From positions 1 through 21,475 of the forward strand of contig CACRSC010000145.1 in NCBI GenBank assembly GCA_902651635.1: DNA of 21,475 nt, in the 5' to 3' direction. Position 1 is the stretch's first letter, and every line of letters begins with the position of its first letter. Source of the DNA: Mastigamoeba balamuthi. Its lineage: Eukaryota; Evosea; Mastigamoebida; Mastigamoebidae. Of this stretch, positions 1 to 9,369 are shown piece after piece. A model generated the notes under the pieces. The model did not search any database and was not told where the DNA came from. It was given only the letters and a program-made list of their open reading frames with translations. The position numbers were made by a program, and so were the translations under genes.

Positions 1-1920
1 TCCGACGCAGTGTGCTTTGCAGCAGAGGCCCAGAAGCTCCTCGTCCAGGCCCAGTGGGACCCCAAGCTGCTCGAGCACCCTGCTTGCGCCGAAGTCAGGG
101 ATGGTGCGCAATTCCCGTACCCTCTGCCGCTCGTTTGACAGGGGCGCGTGCCAGCCGATGGGAACTTAATCTTCCATGGCCTCCGTGTGCGCATGGGCAT
201 CCACGTGGGCGAACCCGACGTCGACGAGTCGACGGAGACAGGCAGCAGTTTCTCCAAGAACACACGTGTCGACTACATTGGTCCTGCTGTCAACAAGACA
301 GCACGCGTGGCAGCTGCCGCAAAGGTGAGACCTGTGGAGCCACTCGCAATCCCGATCGCCTCCTGACACCTTCCAGGGCGGCCAAGTCGTGCTGAGCACG
401 GCGGCGCGAGAGGAGCTGGAGACATGCCTGGGCAAGGTCTTCCAGTTCGGAGTGCTGCGCGACCTGGGCCCAGTCACGTTCAAGGGGCTCAACAAGACAG
501 AGAACATCCACGAGTTTGTCGTTGCCAACCTCGAGAGGAACTTCGACAACCCAGAGTCCCAAGTCAGTTACCGTTCCCTCAATGCTCCAGGGTCCGAGGA
601 CCAGAATTCCACTGTCACGAGTCTTCCGGCTCATCCCGACTTCGCACTGGTGATCGCACACAGCTGCAGTTTTCCTTGTTTTGATAACAGAAAGTGCAGG
701 AGTGCTACAACAGGCTGGCCAAGGAGAGCAAGCCTTTTGTGGGTGATAGAAGCAAGCGAAATCAGTCACGGCAACAACGTGCAGGGCAAGGGAAGCTTCG
801 GAGTCGTGTACAAGGGGTGCGCTACTTCACAGTGAGCGCTCTGTTCTCACGAGCCAGTGCAGCACGTGGCGCGGGCAGACGGTGGCCATCAAGAAGTTCT
901 TCCGGCAGAAAGTGGACAGTGTGACGCTGTATGAGATCGAGCACCAGATCAAGGAGATCGCCGTCCTGGCCGAGGTCAGGCACCCCTCCATCCTGCTCTT
1001 CGTACGACCCCCTCTCGTTCACGTCTTCGCAGTATAACTGACGACCCCCATAGCTCGGAGCTTGCATCGAGCCAAACAGCATGTTCATGTACGAAATGCT
1101 CGATATCGATCACTATCTGACAAAAAATTACCTAGTGTCTCTGAATGGATGGATATGGGCAATCTTCGTGTAGGTCATGTTTAATGGTTCTTGCCGTTCT
1201 CACAATGTGAGCAGGAGGCTATCAACGACAAGGCGATCCTCATGGGTCAAGCAAGTAGTATACTGACCTCTGTGTGCAACGGAATGGTGTACCTCCACAT
1301 GTCGAACATCATCCATCGTGACCTCAAGTCCACAAACATCCTGGTTCTCCTCTCTTTTCTTTCTCGCTTTCTGACCACTTTTTCACAGTTGAACAAAAAG
1401 TGGGACGTGAAGCTCTCTGGTACGGAGTCTCTTCCAAAGTCAACAAATTAATATTCTACTGCTCTTCGGATCATCCCAGACTTCGGACTAGCTGCAATAA
1501 AGGAAACGAACAAGACGAACACAGTCTGTGGAACAGGTATTCCAAGTCAGAGATATCTAAAAACCTAATGAAATTTGGCACAGTGGGCTGGATGGCACCA
1601 GAGGTGCTCCAGAATGGGAAGTACACAGAAAAATCAGATGTATTCAGGTAAAAAGGCCATTATAATCGTTTTCTGAACAAACCTCAACCAGCTTTGGAAT
1701 GGTTATGTACGAGATTCTGGCCAGGTCGACACCGTATCACGGGCTTGCTATGCTCCAGATATCCAACGCCATCCTGTCTGGGCAGAGACCTGCGATTCCC
1801 GCGTCTCTGGGAACATTCAGCAGCAGGTATGTGACGCTGATGGAGGCGTGCTGGGATCAGGAGTCGTCTACTCGTCCAGGGTTCCATCAGATCAGTGAAC
1901 AGCTCAACGCAATGTCCTGA
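1..1920 (+). CDS. Nucleotide cyclase / protein kinase fusion, 3' part
   Basis: Signalling protein, incomplete at the 5' end. Exons that join in phase: 1-103, 155-324, 377-816, 863-1001, 1054-1167, 1215-1343, 1389-1419, 1480-1536, 1584-1647, 1692-1920, giving 491 residues and a TGA at 1918-1920. The first three exons hold the end of a class III adenylate/guanylate cyclase domain ([13 protein letters not shown], then [13 protein letters not shown], then GGQVVLS). A kinase domain follows: glycine loop [11 protein letters not shown], lysine in VAIKK, catalytic loop [13 protein letters not shown], then APEV. By family knowledge it would make or sense a cyclic nucleotide and phosphorylate Ser/Thr or Tyr. 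The joint HRDLKSTN and GTVGWMAPE style is that of tyrosine-kinase-like kinases. Oddity: after MFMYEML (exon 1054-1167) the expected GSL-type segment is not recognisable, so one splice choice there may be wrong. The domain calls are firm; exact exon ends are my reading. Confidence 0.9.
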
Positions 1921-2559
1921 TTGCATTTTATTGTACCAATCCTCAGAAAGCACAGTGCAAGAGCTCTTTGATGGACTGTTCTGCCAAAAAAGAAACAAAG
2001 AGATCAGATTCAATCTGAAGAAGTAATGTTCATTTTATTCGTCATTTCAATATCATTCAGGATTCAAGAACCATTTGATCATTTCTGTGACTTAAGTTCT
2101 TTTGTGCAAATTAGTGTGATCCCACAAATTATCGCACCAAGTTAGCAGAAAATTTAGTGCCGATTTGTATTGCATTTGTAGTGCATTTCGCCTATCAAGC
2201 ACTGCATGTGGTGCAAGCAGCACTAGATATGCTACATGAAGTACTCGAGGACCTGTGAGGTGTGTGAGAGGAAGTCCGTGAAACCCATACTGCCCATCAC
2301 CCTGTTCGCCATGGCCATTGGCATCTTCTCACCACAGGCCGCCTGCAGCTTCTGCACAGTGAATGATGACAGCAGCACTGCTGCTGGCCTCATATCCACT
2401 TCATGCTCATCTGCTGCTGCCACTTCCTCTGATTTAGCTTCTTACTACCTTTTTCTGCACCTGCATCATATTTTGACTTCCTGCCCCGAGACTCCAACAA
2501 GGCCTTAGAGCTCCTGTCTCATGCAACAATATCTGAAGAAAGAAGAAAATGAAATATGA
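1921..2559. other. 3' flank and spacer, no clear gene
   Basis: AT-rich sequence follows the kinase stop. A short open frame at 2236-2508 (+) and its mirror at 2232-2423 (-) show no family motif. The minus-strand reading around 2519-2660 includes a Cys-rich stretch (KCAACQ) that could be the last exon of the neighbouring piggyBac-like gene, whose family often ends in a Cys-rich finger. Nothing else is visible. Confidence 0.4.
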
Positions 2560-4471
2560 GAAAAAGCCAGTGCAAAGAAAGGATGTCCTGGAACCTCTTT
2601 TTCAGTAGACGATTGACAGGCAGCACACTTGCCACTTTTGATGGGATTTGACCTAAACAGAATGAGAAAAAGGAAAAATGAAAGAGTAACTCGTGATTAA
2701 GAAACGAGAGTATGATTGGCAGGTAGAGAGGTGGTCTCAAGAGCAGCAGAGAAAGGCAGAAACCAGGGGTGCAAGTTTGACACCCATTTAGTGGCTTCTC
2801 TCTGACCCATAGAAAGGCCATAGGAGTTGAGGTCCAGGGCAACAGCAGAGAGGAAGTCAGCATAAGAGATGTTGAAGTCATTGATGTTGGCCTTGTAAAG
2901 AATCCAAGAATTGTTGGCAGCATACTGAAGAACAGTCCAGAAGACATGAACTGGCCAGGTGGCAGACTTGTGATGAGTGATGTTGTTGCTGATGATCTGG
3001 TTTACAGCATCCACACCATGATAGCCAACATGGTATAAATGAGCCACCCTTGGAAGGAACCTGGGGGCATAGGACACAGGCTTATCAGAACAGCAAGGCA
3101 ATGACTGATTGGCCCAGGTGGCAGCCCTTTCAGAGGTAGCTGCAGTGTATACACCACACTGAGCATCAGAACTGAACTCTCCAATGAACAAAAAGAGCTC
3201 ATGAACAACAACAGGATCGGAGAGCACATGAGCTGAGAGAAATGAGATGGCAATAAGGAGCAGAGAAACGAACGGGTACGAGGCAGCTGGAAGTGAGAGG
3301 CAGTATAATGAGAGGACAGAGCAGAACTGCGAGAACGTTCATAGGGCACAGGCTAAGACAGGGGTTAGAATGAAGGAGAAAAAGGGTGAACCTGCAGGGA
3401 TGAAGCAACATTCAAGGAAGTGAACCACAGAGGTATCACACCAGGCAGTAGCAGTGAAGCCAGGCAGAGACGGCATAGCCAACGAGACTCGTTGAAAGCA
3501 GGCTTCCAGGAAGAGGAAGAGAGCCACTGAGCCCAGAGATATGATGAAGAGTCAGAACAGCAAGTCATTATAAAGCCATAGCCCTTAGCGTGGAGAATGT
3601 TGGCCATTTTCTCAGAGCCAAACCAGTTGTCAAGGATGACCTTGAAAGGAAGACCGTGAGGGAGGTCGGCCAAGAGCATAAGAACAGTCTTAATTTTATC
3701 AAGACCATTGGGGCAGCTATCAGTGATCAGGGGACCAGTGTAGAGACGAAAGGAGCAAATGAAGCCAGCAGAATCGATGAGCAAGAAGACCTTGATTCCC
3801 GTGGGGTGTGGTTTGCCAGGGACATACTGCCTGAAATGGCACTGGCCCTTGAAGGGGACAATTCCCTCATTGACAGTAACCCATTTGAAAGGGGACCAAT
3901 GTTGCTGACTGTTTGAGAGTACCTCATTGAAGAGAGGATCAACAAGAGAGGTTGTGAAGAACTTGTTATTTGAGATGTGGAAACACCTGTGAATGTCCTT
4001 GAACCTATAGAGGCGCATAGCCAGAAGGAAATGGGGGTTTGCAGTCCAGTCTCTTCAGTGTTCATCCCAGGAGTGGGTTGGATTGAGACCTAGAAGGACA
4101 GGGGGTCAGGACAGGAGGCCAGAGGGAGTGAAAGAAAGAGAGTAAGCATACCATCAAGAAGTATAAGAGAGAGAAAACAATACATCTCAAGGAGGGTGAC
4201 AGAAAACCAGTGGGCAAGGAACTTAGCCCTATTGTGAGAAGAAATACGACAGGGATAAATCACAGAGGCAAAGTAGTTTGTTTCCTAGGGGAATAGTGAG
4301 AGAAGAAATGAAGAAGAAGGGAAGAAGGGAAGAGAGTACATTGCAGAGGTGCTGGATGAAGACAGGGAAGAGGAGAAGGTCGAAGTAGTCACGAGGAGTG
4401 CCAATGAGAAAGGGCATTGCTCTGGAACCAGAGGCAGAAGAGGGATTCCAGTGAAGGGCAGAGGGAGGCAT
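2560..4471 (-). pseudogene. piggyBac-like transposase, probably decayed (copy 1)
   Basis: DDE-type transposase of the piggyBac (DDE_Tnp_1_7) group, read right to left. Near 4340-4400 is the typical start region (FPVFIQHLCN, then after an intron ETNYFASVI). Next come the RNase-H core block VTVNEGIVPFKG followed by RQYVPGKPHPTGIKVFLLID (about 3890-3800), VILDNWFGSEKM (about 3635-3605), AWCDTSVVHFLE in another frame (about 3460-3420), and the C-terminal block GYHGVDAVNQ (3000-3025) with NNSWILY. The first acidic catalytic position, normally Asp-Glu, reads Asn-Glu (AAT codon at 3869-3871). The second Asp (3629-3631) and third Asp (3009-3011) are present. A frame change between about 3540 and 3470 has no good intron to explain it. 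I therefore call it inactive, though introns make this uncertain. No TTAA-flanked ends were found. Confidence 0.75.
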
Positions 4472-5161
4472 AGCATAGGTGGACCATCCATGGGTCGGGC
4501 CCTATAGGAAGTTAGCTGAAAAGGAAGGAATAGGAATACCCCATCACTGGGACTGAAGGGGAAGAGGGTAGCAGAAGAGGAGGAGAATGGAGACAAGAAG
4601 AAGAAGTGTGAGCAACATTGATGAAGCTGTTGGCAAGACTGCAGAAAGTAAGAAAGCTATAATGAAGATATTTTGAAGGAGCACAGGAGCAGAGATAATA
4701 ATGGAAACAAGAAGGAAAGACAGTTGTAGATATTTTAGGTGCACAAAACCGAGGGAGATAACGGTCAAAACAGACAGAATAAAGATGAGTGCGAACATGG
4801 AGTACGTAGGGATGGCCATCCCATTGGCAGACCCAGAGTTCCTGCAGAAGAACCCGGACATCACACTGCTGGAGTGCTTCGTATCGTGGCTGGTAAATGC
4901 AGCATAGTGGAAGTGGGTGTGCAGTGGGATGAACCAGAAGGACATCATTGAGATGGCGATGGCACACAAGTGCATCAAGGTAAAGCAAAGCCCTTATTAT
5001 CATCCACTCACTCCATGAACAGGGAGCTGCAGAGGTAGTGAAGCTGACGAGGGCAGAGCTGACAGCAATCCAGGCAGTGCAGACAGAAGGTATGATTTTC
5101 CTTTACAGCTAGCACTGTAACTTAGCTACAATTTTTCCCCCACCCCAAAAAGCCCATTTTT

Positions 5162-5184
5162 TGTGCACATGCATATATGTGCAT
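5162..5184. repeat. Alternating purine-pyrimidine tract 1, left arm
   Basis: 23 nt of strict alternation (TGTGCACATGCATATATGTG and on) inside intron 3 of the gene A copy. It is flanked by T6 and A6 runs that can pair, so the site is close to palindromic. Counterpart in the right arm: 20887-20909. Confidence 0.8.
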
Positions 5185-5341
5185 CTGCAAAAAATGTGAC
5201 TTTTTGGTATATCATACATGATGGGATTTTAAGTGTGTGATATGGTAAATGTTGTTTTTGATTCAATTTTTGCTTATTAAATAATGATTGAACATTTGGC
5301 GGCATCATTTCAGATAGGTCAAAATCCCAGATTTTTCGTGA

Positions 5342-5364
5342 ATGTGCATATATGTGCATGTATG
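5342..5364. repeat. Alternating purine-pyrimidine tract 2, left arm
   Basis: 23 nt of strict alternation centred on GTGCATATATGTGCAT, followed by GAAAATTTGACCTTTT, which also follows tract 3. Counterpart in the right arm: 20706-20735 (30 nt). Confidence 0.8.
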
Positions 5365-5450
5365 AAAATTTGACCTTTTTGGAAGGGTTCGGAAAGTGAG
5401 TCAATTTCAATTGGTAAAAAGGATCACAAAATACCTTAGATTTTACATGG

Positions 5451-5473
5451 ATGTGCATATATGCACATGCACG
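5451..5473. repeat. Alternating purine-pyrimidine tract 3, left arm
   Basis: 23 nt of strict alternation. Its first 18 nt (ATGTGCATATATGCACAT) form a perfect palindrome. GAAAATTTGACCTTTT follows as in tract 2. Counterpart in the right arm: 20597-20619. Confidence 0.8.
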
Positions 5474-6830
5474 AAAATTTGACCTTTTCTAATTCTGGCC
5501 TTTTTCCATTTACAGAAGATCATTCAGTGGATGATCACTTCCGTGTCATTAATAAGGAGAAGGATCATGTCCTCCCAAGCACCTGTTCCTTCCCCCACTC
5601 CCAAGAAGAAGAAGAAGAAGAAGGCCAGTCTGGCCACACTAAGAAGCTGCCTCTCAGCATGTCCCTCAGCCAGATCAATGCCCAGTACAAGTTCAGTGAG
5701 ATCACCAACATCTCCTTCGGTAACATCTTCAGCCATGTCTTCGAGCATGTCATTGGCATCCAGGCTGTGGCTCAGCAGTACATGGCTGCTAAGAAGCATG
5801 GCTGCTCCACCATGTTCAAGCAGAAGGTCCCTGTCATCTGCTAGGGATCAGACTCCAATGCCTCGTACCTCCAGCTCAACCACAACCACTGCATCATCTC
5901 CATCCTCTTCATTCACGTCATGGAGCACTACAACTTCCAGCTTCCTACCATCAGTGATGCAATGGCTGCCTTCTCGTCCTTCTGGAGGATGCTCTGCCTC
6001 ATCCCCATTCATGTCACTGTCTACTGCTTCAGTATTGCTCTTCCTTTCTTCCCTTCCTTTTCTCATTCATTTATCATGTACTTCGTCAAGGCCATCAATG
6101 AGATCACCATGGCTGCTCGCCACAGACATGAATTGACCAGCTCATTCACATTTCTCATCTCAGGTGCCTATTCCCTTTTCCTTTTCCCTCTGCTATTTAC
6201 TAGGTTATTCACTTCACTTAAGGACTCATGACTCTGCTGGCAATCAGCACAAGTCCCCCTTGACCCACTCTGAGCTCTACAACATCACTCTTTGCAAGTG
6301 CTCCTTCCTCAGCCACACCCACGTCAAGGAGAACTTCTTTGCCAAGTTCATAAACGCCATTGATTGCATTGATCCCTTCATTCTCATCCTTATCAACAAC
6401 AACCTCATGGCTCCCACCCCTCATCCCTGCTTCTGCAGCTGAACCAACCTCACCAACCTCAGCTTCCTCTACCTCAGCACGAGTTGCCAGATGACCTGCC
6501 TCAAGTACATCTTCTCTGACAACAGCACTGACATTACCACCAACAGCACCCTAACTGACCTCATCAACCACTGGGAGCAGCACTTCACCGAGCCTCTCTC
6601 CTGGAAAGAACTCACCAACAAGCAATTCAAGAGTATGTTTTTTCCCCCTGTTTTTGTCTGACTTATTCCCCCTGAGAGTTTCTTGTAAGAGGCTCTTCAA
6701 GTCCTTCATCTGCATCTCCACTTCAACAAGGACTTACCACCACCATTCTGGCTTCCTTCCTCTTGGCACCTCCGGCAACCTCCCTGTGGGCTTCTTCGTC
6801 ACCATCTTGTTGCCCTCCACCCACCAGAGC

Positions 6831-6912
6831 AGCAGAGTCTTCAGACCGCCCCAAACTGCTTCTCAATGCCTCTGGTTCTGTCCCTCCTGCTGACTCCCTC
6901 GCCTTCTATAGC
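6831..6912 (+). other. 82-bp segment present only in the left gene A copy
   Basis: The left arm reads CACCAGAGC, 82 bp, then ATGTGGGCC; the right arm joins these two directly. 82 is not a multiple of three, so it breaks the frame. The segment ends CTTCTATAG, like a 3' splice site, but no clean matching donor is visible at its left end, so a retained or gained intron is possible but unproven. No terminal repeats or clear target duplication are seen. Confidence 0.65.
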
Positions 6913-7675
6913 ATGTGGGCCGTCTTCGTCTTCCTCTTCATGTCCATTCAGGCCATCTATCAAGGTCGTCATAATCACCAACATCATCCAGTGAGAGGGT
7001 ACTGCTCTTTTCCTACCTCTTTTTCTCACCTTGTATTGCAGATGAATTCCTCATGTCCAATGATGACTTCGACCTCCTGTTCTCTGGCCTGTCTGATGGG
7101 CTGTGGGATAACATCATAATCAAGCTCAAGAACTACATCATGACTCGCATGGTGCAGCAGGCCAAGAAGACCAACAAGGGAAAGTCCTCCACCAATGACA
7201 AGAAATCAGGTGACAAGAGCAATGCTGATGACAAGAGCTATGGCGATGGCAATAACAATGGTGACGGCAAGGCTCCAGGTGACAGCGACAGTGACTCTGA
7301 CTCCCAAGCAGCTCCTCAAGCAGCTCCTCAGAATGCCCCTCCCCTGCAGCTGCAGCTGCTCCTACCATCTTCCTTCCCCATGATTCCTCTTCTCTTTCCC
7401 ACATACCTCTTCTGCCCCTCTCTGATCAGACCAGTGATGCCCCTCAGGCAACCCAGTCTGATATCCCTGATTCTGCCCAGTCAGCTGCAGCAGCTGCTGT
7501 TACTGAGCCCCCTGCCTCTCCTTCCTCTTCCTCTGCTTCCAAGCATGCTCTCTCTTCCCTCACCTCCAAACCTGCCCCAAAGCGCAGAAGAAGGTAATTC
7601 CTTCTTACCTCCTTTGCTCCCTGTTTGCTCTTCTTGGTTTTTCAGCTGCTCTTGCAGCTTTTCCAAAGACAGCAA

Positions 7676-8082
7676 ATAAACATCTCTCTTTGACTCTTTA
7701 TCTGTGTCTGCCTCTAAAATTACCTCTTTTACATCCCATCTATACTATAATTAATATCTCTTCATATCTTTATGCATTTGTTTTCTTTCTTTTGCAACTA
7801 AATATGTGCTCTTTCTGGTCTTAATTGGAATATTGCTTCTGCCAAAATAATGTGAAATTCACTCATTTTTAAATCTCTCAATACCCAAAAAAGTACTCTT
7901 TTTCTGACTATATTGTTTCATTTTCCGAAATCACTCTGATAATAATCACTTTTAAAACTATTTTTCGCCACTGCGTTTCATTGTTTTCCTCTTTTTGCTT
8001 CAAAAATCTGCTTTTTACTAGTTTTTTCTGTCCGAATCATGGAAAAATGCCCCTTTCCCTCCCACAGGAATATCAAACAAAA
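7676..8082. repeat. Highly conserved non-coding inner end of the left arm
   Basis: AT-rich 3' flank of gene A. From about 7850 to 8030 I count only one or two changes against the right arm (18070-18255), and about seven in the 175 bp before that. No reading frame is kept, so protein selection cannot explain the match. Confidence 0.75.
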
Positions 8083-8296
8083 AAATCAAACGACATCTCA
8101 CATGTAACTGACTCTTGCATAGTACTGTTTGGCCGATCTGAGACCAGCCAGCACTACACTTTCCCCCTCAACACTTGAGAACTGGCTCAGAATGGCCTGG
8201 AATTACGAAATTGCTCATGCTGCCTTGATCTCGTCCTTCAACTTGATCCTCAGGCTATTGTCCTTGATGTACGTGTGCTGCTTGGAAGCAAGCCTG
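8083..8296. other. Unique sequence inside the left arm boundary
   Basis: Single-copy in the window. It begins AAAAATCAAACGACATCTCA just inside the inverted repeat. The minus strand may continue the decayed transposase at 8297-8846 but has stops in every frame. No terminal repeat matching 18022 was found inside the arm edge. Confidence 0.4.
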
Positions 8297-8846
8297 TCAT
8301 GATGTAGGACACTCACGAATCTGGATAATCCCGGTTCCCCCGGAGAAACCCCTCCTACTGGACAAAGAAGAACGTCTGGCTCTTGACAATCTCGTTATCC
8401 AACACTGCCTCGATTTCTTGGCCTGATCTACCAGAAAAGTCGCATAATCAATTGCCTCGTCTGGCTTTCCACTGTTTCCCCTGTTCAGCTTCATCACGGC
8501 CTCCAGCATGGACCTGGGCTTGAACCCGTGTAGTATCCATAATATAAGCCTTCTTCTTTTGCTCTGCACTGAACTGTTGAGAGTGACACCTGGATACCCT
8601 GGTCTTTGAGTATAGCTGATACTTGACGTGATCTATGCAGAGCAGATTTCTGTATCTTTTGAAGTCAGAAATCTTTTTGTCCTGACTCTGTGTGGTTATT
8701 CTCCTCCTTCCATGGGGGCCTGGTTGGTCACAGAGGCAGGTATTCCTCCAATGCCTTGCTGTTTTTGTGTCCACTCCAACAGACTTTGCAGTTGCAGCAA
8801 CAGACATATGTGGGCCCTTCTCATGAACCTGAACAAACCACAACAC
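8297..8846 (-). pseudogene. Tc1/mariner-like transposase, N-terminal remnant
   Basis: The minus-strand reading includes MSVAATAKSVGVDTKTARHW, a helix-turn-helix of the kind that starts Tc1/mariner transposases, followed by GPHGRRRITTQSQDKKI, which resembles the basic linker (G-R-x-R, then T-x-x-x-D) before the second helix-turn-helix. A second frame, 8297-8569, overlaps and continues it, so at least one frameshift is present. No DDE/D catalytic domain follows; the DDE-like piece at 17207-17640 is about 9 kb away and need not be the same copy. Confidence 0.5.
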
Positions 8847-8864
8847 TCACATAAGCTTTTCTGA

Positions 8865-9365
8865 GAGGGCCATTTTTAGTTCTGAGCTACGATCTGTAAG
8901 AAAGATATAAATATGAAAAGATAAATTATGAAGGATCAGCATTCACTAACGGGTATCCAATTCTCAAACGAAAATCCATTCTTCTGATCTAGATTCAATG
9001 AACTGACCAGAGAGCTCGTTTGGATGCAGACTGTATCAGCTCCTTGGTGACCTGATCCACCGAACACACATCACATCCCCTTCTTACCCTACATCAATCA
9101 AATTTAACACCAACAGTTAGGTGCCACCAAAAGGGCAGGCAGGTCATGTTTTTTTTTGCTTTTGGGAAAGAGGAGCCAAGGACAGAAGAAAGCGTTTGAG
9201 TGGGGAAGTAGGAAGAGAAAGCTTCAGGACTTTTACAACATAAAAACAATGTTAGAATTGTGAAAAAAGAGGAGTAGGAAACGCATCTGGAATGCCAAGC
9301 ATGAGCTTTTTTCTGAGCCTGCTTCAACAGCATACATAAGGGCATTCATCCTGGAAAAATATTAG
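8865..9365. other. Spacer with no supported gene
   Basis: Mixed-composition sequence. The only open frames (such as 9094-9345 on the - strand) have no motifs and contain homopolymer runs. I see no promoter, RNA gene or repeat I can support. Confidence 0.4.
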
Positions 9366-9369
9366 TTGG

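Larger units (their letters stand above)
4785..7678 (+). pseudogene. Gene A, left copy, broken
   Basis: Counterpart of the intact gene at 18798-21370. Exon 1 (4785-4979) and exon 2 (5023-5089) keep exactly the lengths of the right copy (195 and 67 nt), and introns 4980-5022 and 5090-5515 lie in the same places. Damage seen by comparison: TAG at 4905-4907 where the right copy has CAG; a 2-bp loss near 5565 repaired by a later 1-bp loss past the AAG run; TAG at 5842-5844; loss of about 24 bp near 6072 that removes a 3' splice site and the start of the next exon; a 10-bp loss near 6683; and an 82-bp insertion at 6831-6912. Its 3' end keeps an Ala/Ser/Pro-rich tail and a PKRRRR stretch that the right copy lost through indels, so the ancestral protein was probably longer at the C-terminus. 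Confidence 0.8.
4596..8082 (+). repeat. Left arm of a large inverted repeat
   Basis: About 3.5 kb that reappears in reverse complement at 18023-21475. The inner edge is sharp: both arms read through CCCACAGGAATATCAAACAA and then diverge (left after about 8082, right before 18023). The outer edge cannot be placed because the right arm runs off the window; homology is still good at the last base, which pairs with about 4596. Identity rises along the arm: lowest in the 430-nt intron, about 90% in exons, about 97% in the last 400 bp. Indels are scattered. It carries a broken copy of gene A. Confidence 0.92.

Noticed and set aside
166-769. Minus-strand open frames opposite the cyclase domain
   Set aside because: The plus strand carries clear cyclase motifs with consistent introns; the opposite frames have none.
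2560-4471. piggyBac element ends (TTAA plus short inverted repeats)
   Set aside because: I looked for TTAA-flanked matching ends on both sides and found none I could support.
7380-7680. Leu/Pro-rich protein (LLLLSPLPLLPLPLLP) in both arms
   Set aside because: This is a shifted reading of the Ala/Ser/Pro-rich tail of gene A; the shift follows from indels, and the other frame has a composition that fits the gene.
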